From assembly GCA_934565425.1 (NCBI GenBank), contig CAKTHW010000070.1, positions 1 to 8,391 on the forward strand: a stretch of DNA of 8,391 nt, read 5' to 3'. The position numbers were made by a program, and so were the translations under genes. Within the stretch, counting starts at the first letter, position 1. Each line of letters opens with the position of its first letter. The DNA is from an uncultured Oscillospiraceae bacterium. Its GTDB lineage: Bacteria > Bacillota > Clostridia > Oscillospirales > Oscillospiraceae. Shown here in pieces: positions 6,765 to 8,391 of the stretch. Under the pieces are notes generated by a model. That model searched no databases, was not told where the DNA came from, and was given only the letters and a program-made list of their open reading frames with translations.

Positions 6765-6857
6765 AAAGGGCTTCGCCCTTTCGATAAAATGCAAGCATTT
6801 TATCGAGAAATGCAGCCGGGTGCATGCACTCGCTACGCTCGCACACTTACCCGGCTG
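6765..6857. repeat. Block of three adjoining hairpins, possible structured intergenic repeat
   Basis: Three inverted repeats sit end to end. AAAGGGC (6765–6771) pairs with GCCCTTT (6775–6781). TCGATAAAATGC (6781–6792) pairs perfectly over 12 bp with 6795–6806, leaving a 2-nt centre. CAGCCGGGT (6813–6821) pairs perfectly over 9 bp with 6849–6857 around a 27-nt insert containing GCATGC and CTCGCTACGCTCG. The block lies between the upstream operon's terminator and the importer promoter and has no reading frame of note. Its compact, purely structural makeup resembles REP/BIME- or MITE-like elements dispersed in bacterial genomes; copy number cannot be judged from one window. Confidence 0.5.
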
Positions 6858-6863
6858 AGAAGA

Positions 6864-6896
6864 GAAAAAACTGACGTACACGCCGCCAGTTTTTTC
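6864..6896 (-). terminator. Rho-independent terminator of the lon–engB operon (A/T symmetric, possibly bidirectional)
   Basis: GAAAAAACTG (6864–6873) pairs with CAGTTTTTTC (6887–6896). In the minus-strand RNA three more pairs (G·U, C-G, G-C) give a 13-bp stem with a 7-nt loop. A run of six T follows the GC-rich core on the minus strand, preceded by six A. It lies 58 nt downstream of the engB stop. The A/T symmetry means it could also stop transcripts arriving on the plus strand. Confidence 0.8.
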
Positions 6897-6909
6897 GGAT
6901 TACACTTTT

Positions 6910-6932
6910 TTCCGGCATCAGAGATGCCGGAA
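6910..6932 (-). promoter_or_regulatory. Perfect 10-bp hairpin just after engB
   Basis: TTCCGGCATC (6910–6919) pairs perfectly with GATGCCGGAA (6923–6932) around a 3-nt loop, 22 nt past the engB stop. On the transcribed minus strand it is followed by A, not T, residues, so it is probably a 3'-end stabiliser ahead of the true terminator. On the plus strand it is preceded by T6, the wrong side for termination. Confidence 0.5.
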
Positions 6933-6954
6933 CTCTGTGAGACATGAAAAACGG

Positions 6955-7533
6955 TTACAGGTTATCAAACAAAGCCGTCAACAGCTCCTGCTTCCCTGTC
7001 CCCTTCTCCGCCGAGAACGGGATGAGTTTCTCGTCCTCTGCCAGCTCCAATGTCTCGCGGATGCGCTGTAAATTGCCCTCAATTTCGGATTTCTTCAACT
7101 TATCCAGCTTATTTGCCACCACAATGAAGGGACATCCGGTCTCGTGGAACCACTGCGCCATAGTCTGATCATCGGCGGTGGGCTTGTGGCGGGCGTCCAC
7201 AATGAGGAGCCCCACGGTGATCTGCCCGTCGGCGAAATAATCCTCCATGAGCCGTGCCCAGCGGGCCTTTTCCGCGTGGGAGACCCGTGCGTAGCCGTAG
7301 CCGGGCAGGTCCACGAAGTAGACCTTCTTGTCGATCAAGAAGTAGTTCACCTGACTGGTCTTGCCGGGGGCGTTGCCCACCCGGGCAAAATTCTTCCGAT
7401 CCAGCAAACGATTGATGACCGAGGATTTGCCCACGTTGGAGCGGCCGGCCATGGTGATCTGGGGACGGCCGTCTCGGATAAAATCCTTCTTGCTGGCGGA
7501 GGAGCGGATAAATTCCGCGTTGTGTAGATTCAT
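6955..7533 (-). CDS. engB: EngB/YsxC (YihA) ribosome-biogenesis GTP-binding protein
   Basis: This 192-residue TRAFAC-class GTPase is needed for assembly of the large (50S) ribosomal subunit in bacteria where it has been studied. The motifs are complete: G1 GRSNVGKSS (30–38), the GKTSQVNYF switch I region with its conserved Thr (57–65), G3 DLPGYGYA (75–82), G4 NKLD (141–144) and a G5-like FSAEKG near 173–178. The PGKTSQ and DLPGYGYA pair is specific to this family among small GTPases. Length is normal. ATG 7533 is supported by GAGG 6 nt upstream, which overlaps the lon stop codon (TGAGG), so expression is probably coupled to lon. The lon–engB (lonA–ysxC) order is a known Firmicutes arrangement. 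The gene ends ahead of a clear terminator. Confidence 0.96.
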   Translation of the reverse strand: MNLHNAEFIRSSASKKDFIRDGRPQITMAGRSNVGKSSVINRLLDRKNFARVGNAPGKTSQVNYFLIDKKVYFVDLPGYGYARVSHAEKARWARLMEDYFADGQITVGLLIVDARHKPTADDQTMAQWFHETGCPFIVVANKLDKLKKSEIEGNLQRIRETLELAEDEKLIPFSAEKGTGKQELLTALFDNL

Positions 7534-7541
7534 CTCTTACC

Positions 7542-8391
7542 TCACTGCTGCAGCCCCACAGCGGCAGGCTGTGCGGGGCTGTCTTCTAACGGGAGGGCGG
7601 GCACGTCGCTGCTGGCGTCGGTGGTGGTGACCGGGTAAGCCAGCGCTTCCGCCAGCACCTCGTCCACCTGCTCCACCGGCACAAAGTGCAGTGCCTGCCG
7701 CACGGTCTGGTCGATCTCTTCCAAATCCTTCTGGTTTTCCGCCGGGATGATGACCGTCTGGATGCCGTTGCGATAGGCCGCCATGGTCTTCTCCTTCAGC
7801 CCGCCGATGGCCAGCACTCTCCCCCGCAACGTCACTTCCCCGGTCATGGCCACGTCGGCCTTCACCGGCGTGTTGGTCAGGGCGGAGACGATGGCGGTGG
7901 TGATGGTCACGCCGGCGGAGGGGCCGTCCTTGGGTACGGCGCCTTCCGGGAAATGGATGTGGATATCCTTGGTCTTGTAGAAGTCCGGGTCGATGTTCAG
8001 CTGGCTGGTGCGGGAGCGGATATAGGAGATGGCCGAGTGGCAGGACTCCTTCATCACGTCACCAAGGTTGCCGGTAGGCTCCACCTTGCCGGAGCCGGGC
8101 ACCACGTTCACTTCCACCTCCAGCAGGGTCCCACCCACGCTGGTCCAGGCCAGGCCGTTGACCAGACCCACCTGGGGGGTGTGATCCAGCTTTTCCGGAT
8201 GATAACGCCGGATGCCCAAGAAGTGCTCCAGGTTGTCCCCGTTGACGGTGACCCGCTTGGCGTCGGTGGTCACCAGCTCCATAGCCGCCTTCCGGCACAC
8301 CGCCGCCAGCTCCCGCTGGAGCAGACGGACGCCAGATTCGCGGGTGTAACCAGTGATAATTTCACGAATGGCCCCGTCGGTGACCCGCAGG
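7542..8391 (-). CDS. lon: Lon ATP-dependent serine protease, C-terminal part (5' end off the right edge)
   Basis: These are the last 282 codons of Lon, the cytoplasmic protease that degrades misfolded and selected regulatory proteins. The fragment starts in the AAA+ small subdomain ([19 protein letters not shown], with the sensor-2 region arginine). It continues through [17 protein letters not shown] into the protease domain. The catalytic serine lies in [10 protein letters not shown] (fragment residue 158, codon 7919–7917). The catalytic lysine is the second Lys of GGLKEK, 43 residues later, the same spacing as E. coli Ser679/Lys722. The Walker motifs and N-terminal domain are outside the window. 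After the conserved end (about ALAYPV) there is a roughly 28-residue low-complexity tail rich in Thr, Asp, Pro, Ala and Gln that Lon proteins often lack. It stops 8 bp before engB. Confidence 0.96.
   Translation of the reverse strand, partial: LRVTDGAIREIITGYTRESGVRLLQRELAAVCRKAAMELVTTDAKRVTVNGDNLEHFLGIRRYHPEKLDHTPQVGLVNGLAWTSVGGTLLEVEVNVVPGSGKVEPTGNLGDVMKESCHSAISYIRSRTSQLNIDPDFYKTKDIHIHFPEGAVPKDGPSAGVTITTAIVSALTNTPVKADVAMTGEVTLRGRVLAIGGLKEKTMAAYRNGIQTVIIPAENQKDLEEIDQTVRQALHFVPVEQVDEVLAEALAYPVTTTDASSDVPALPLEDSPAQPAAVGLQQ

Noticed and set aside
6759..6954. CRISPR array or insertion-sequence end in the hairpin-rich gap
   Set aside because: The inverted repeats differ from one another in sequence, there are no regularly spaced direct repeats, and no transposase or target-site duplication is visible.

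Overview
The window is a stretch of bacterial chromosome in which every convincing gene lies on the minus strand, so transcription runs from high to low coordinates. GC-rich coding sequence with mostly G/C third positions, strong AGGAGG-type ribosome binding sites, lipoprotein signals ending in A-A-C-G-G-S-K, and the lon–engB (ysxC) gene pair together suggest a Gram-positive, high-GC gut-type clostridium (Oscillospiraceae-like). That placement is inference from style and gene order, not from a marker gene. Nothing in the window looks phage-derived, plasmid-derived or transposase-bearing.

Layout in the direction of transcription. (1) 8391–6955: the last 282 codons of Lon protease, followed 8 bp later by the ribosome-assembly GTPase EngB/YsxC, ending at a strong terminator (6864–6896). 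(2) 6954–6641: a 314-bp gap packed with five perfect or near-perfect hairpins, three of them in a contiguous block (6765–6857) that looks like a structured intergenic repeat, then a sigma-A type promoter (6713–6741). (3) 6640–4244: a three-gene polar amino acid ABC importer (binding lipoprotein, permease, ATPase) with a 13–16 bp hairpin between the first two genes and a 15-bp-stem terminator after the last. (4) 4243–3758: a 486-bp gap with that terminator, a 17-bp-arm inverted repeat (3946–4012), a good promoter (3843–3871) and a bulged leader hairpin (3784–3814). (5) 3757–1: a branched-chain amino acid (LIV/HAAT family) operon livK–livH–livM–livG, cut off inside livG; the second ATPase livF is presumably just beyond the left edge.

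Functionally the window joins a housekeeping protein quality-control/ribosome-assembly pair to two independent amino acid importers, each with its own promoter. Each importer has the usual order, with the binding lipoprotein first and a larger gap after it, then tightly coupled membrane and ATPase genes: ribosome binding sites overlap the preceding stop codons, and livM/livG share an ATGA. This layout is expected to give an excess of binding protein over the membrane complex.

I did not find an undescribed multi-gene system here. The points most worth a second look are the hairpin block upstream of the amino acid importer, the long inverted repeat with an alternative pairing partner upstream of livK, the intercistronic hairpin, and a family-3 binding protein in which the residue aligned with the usual carboxylate-binding arginine is a valine.
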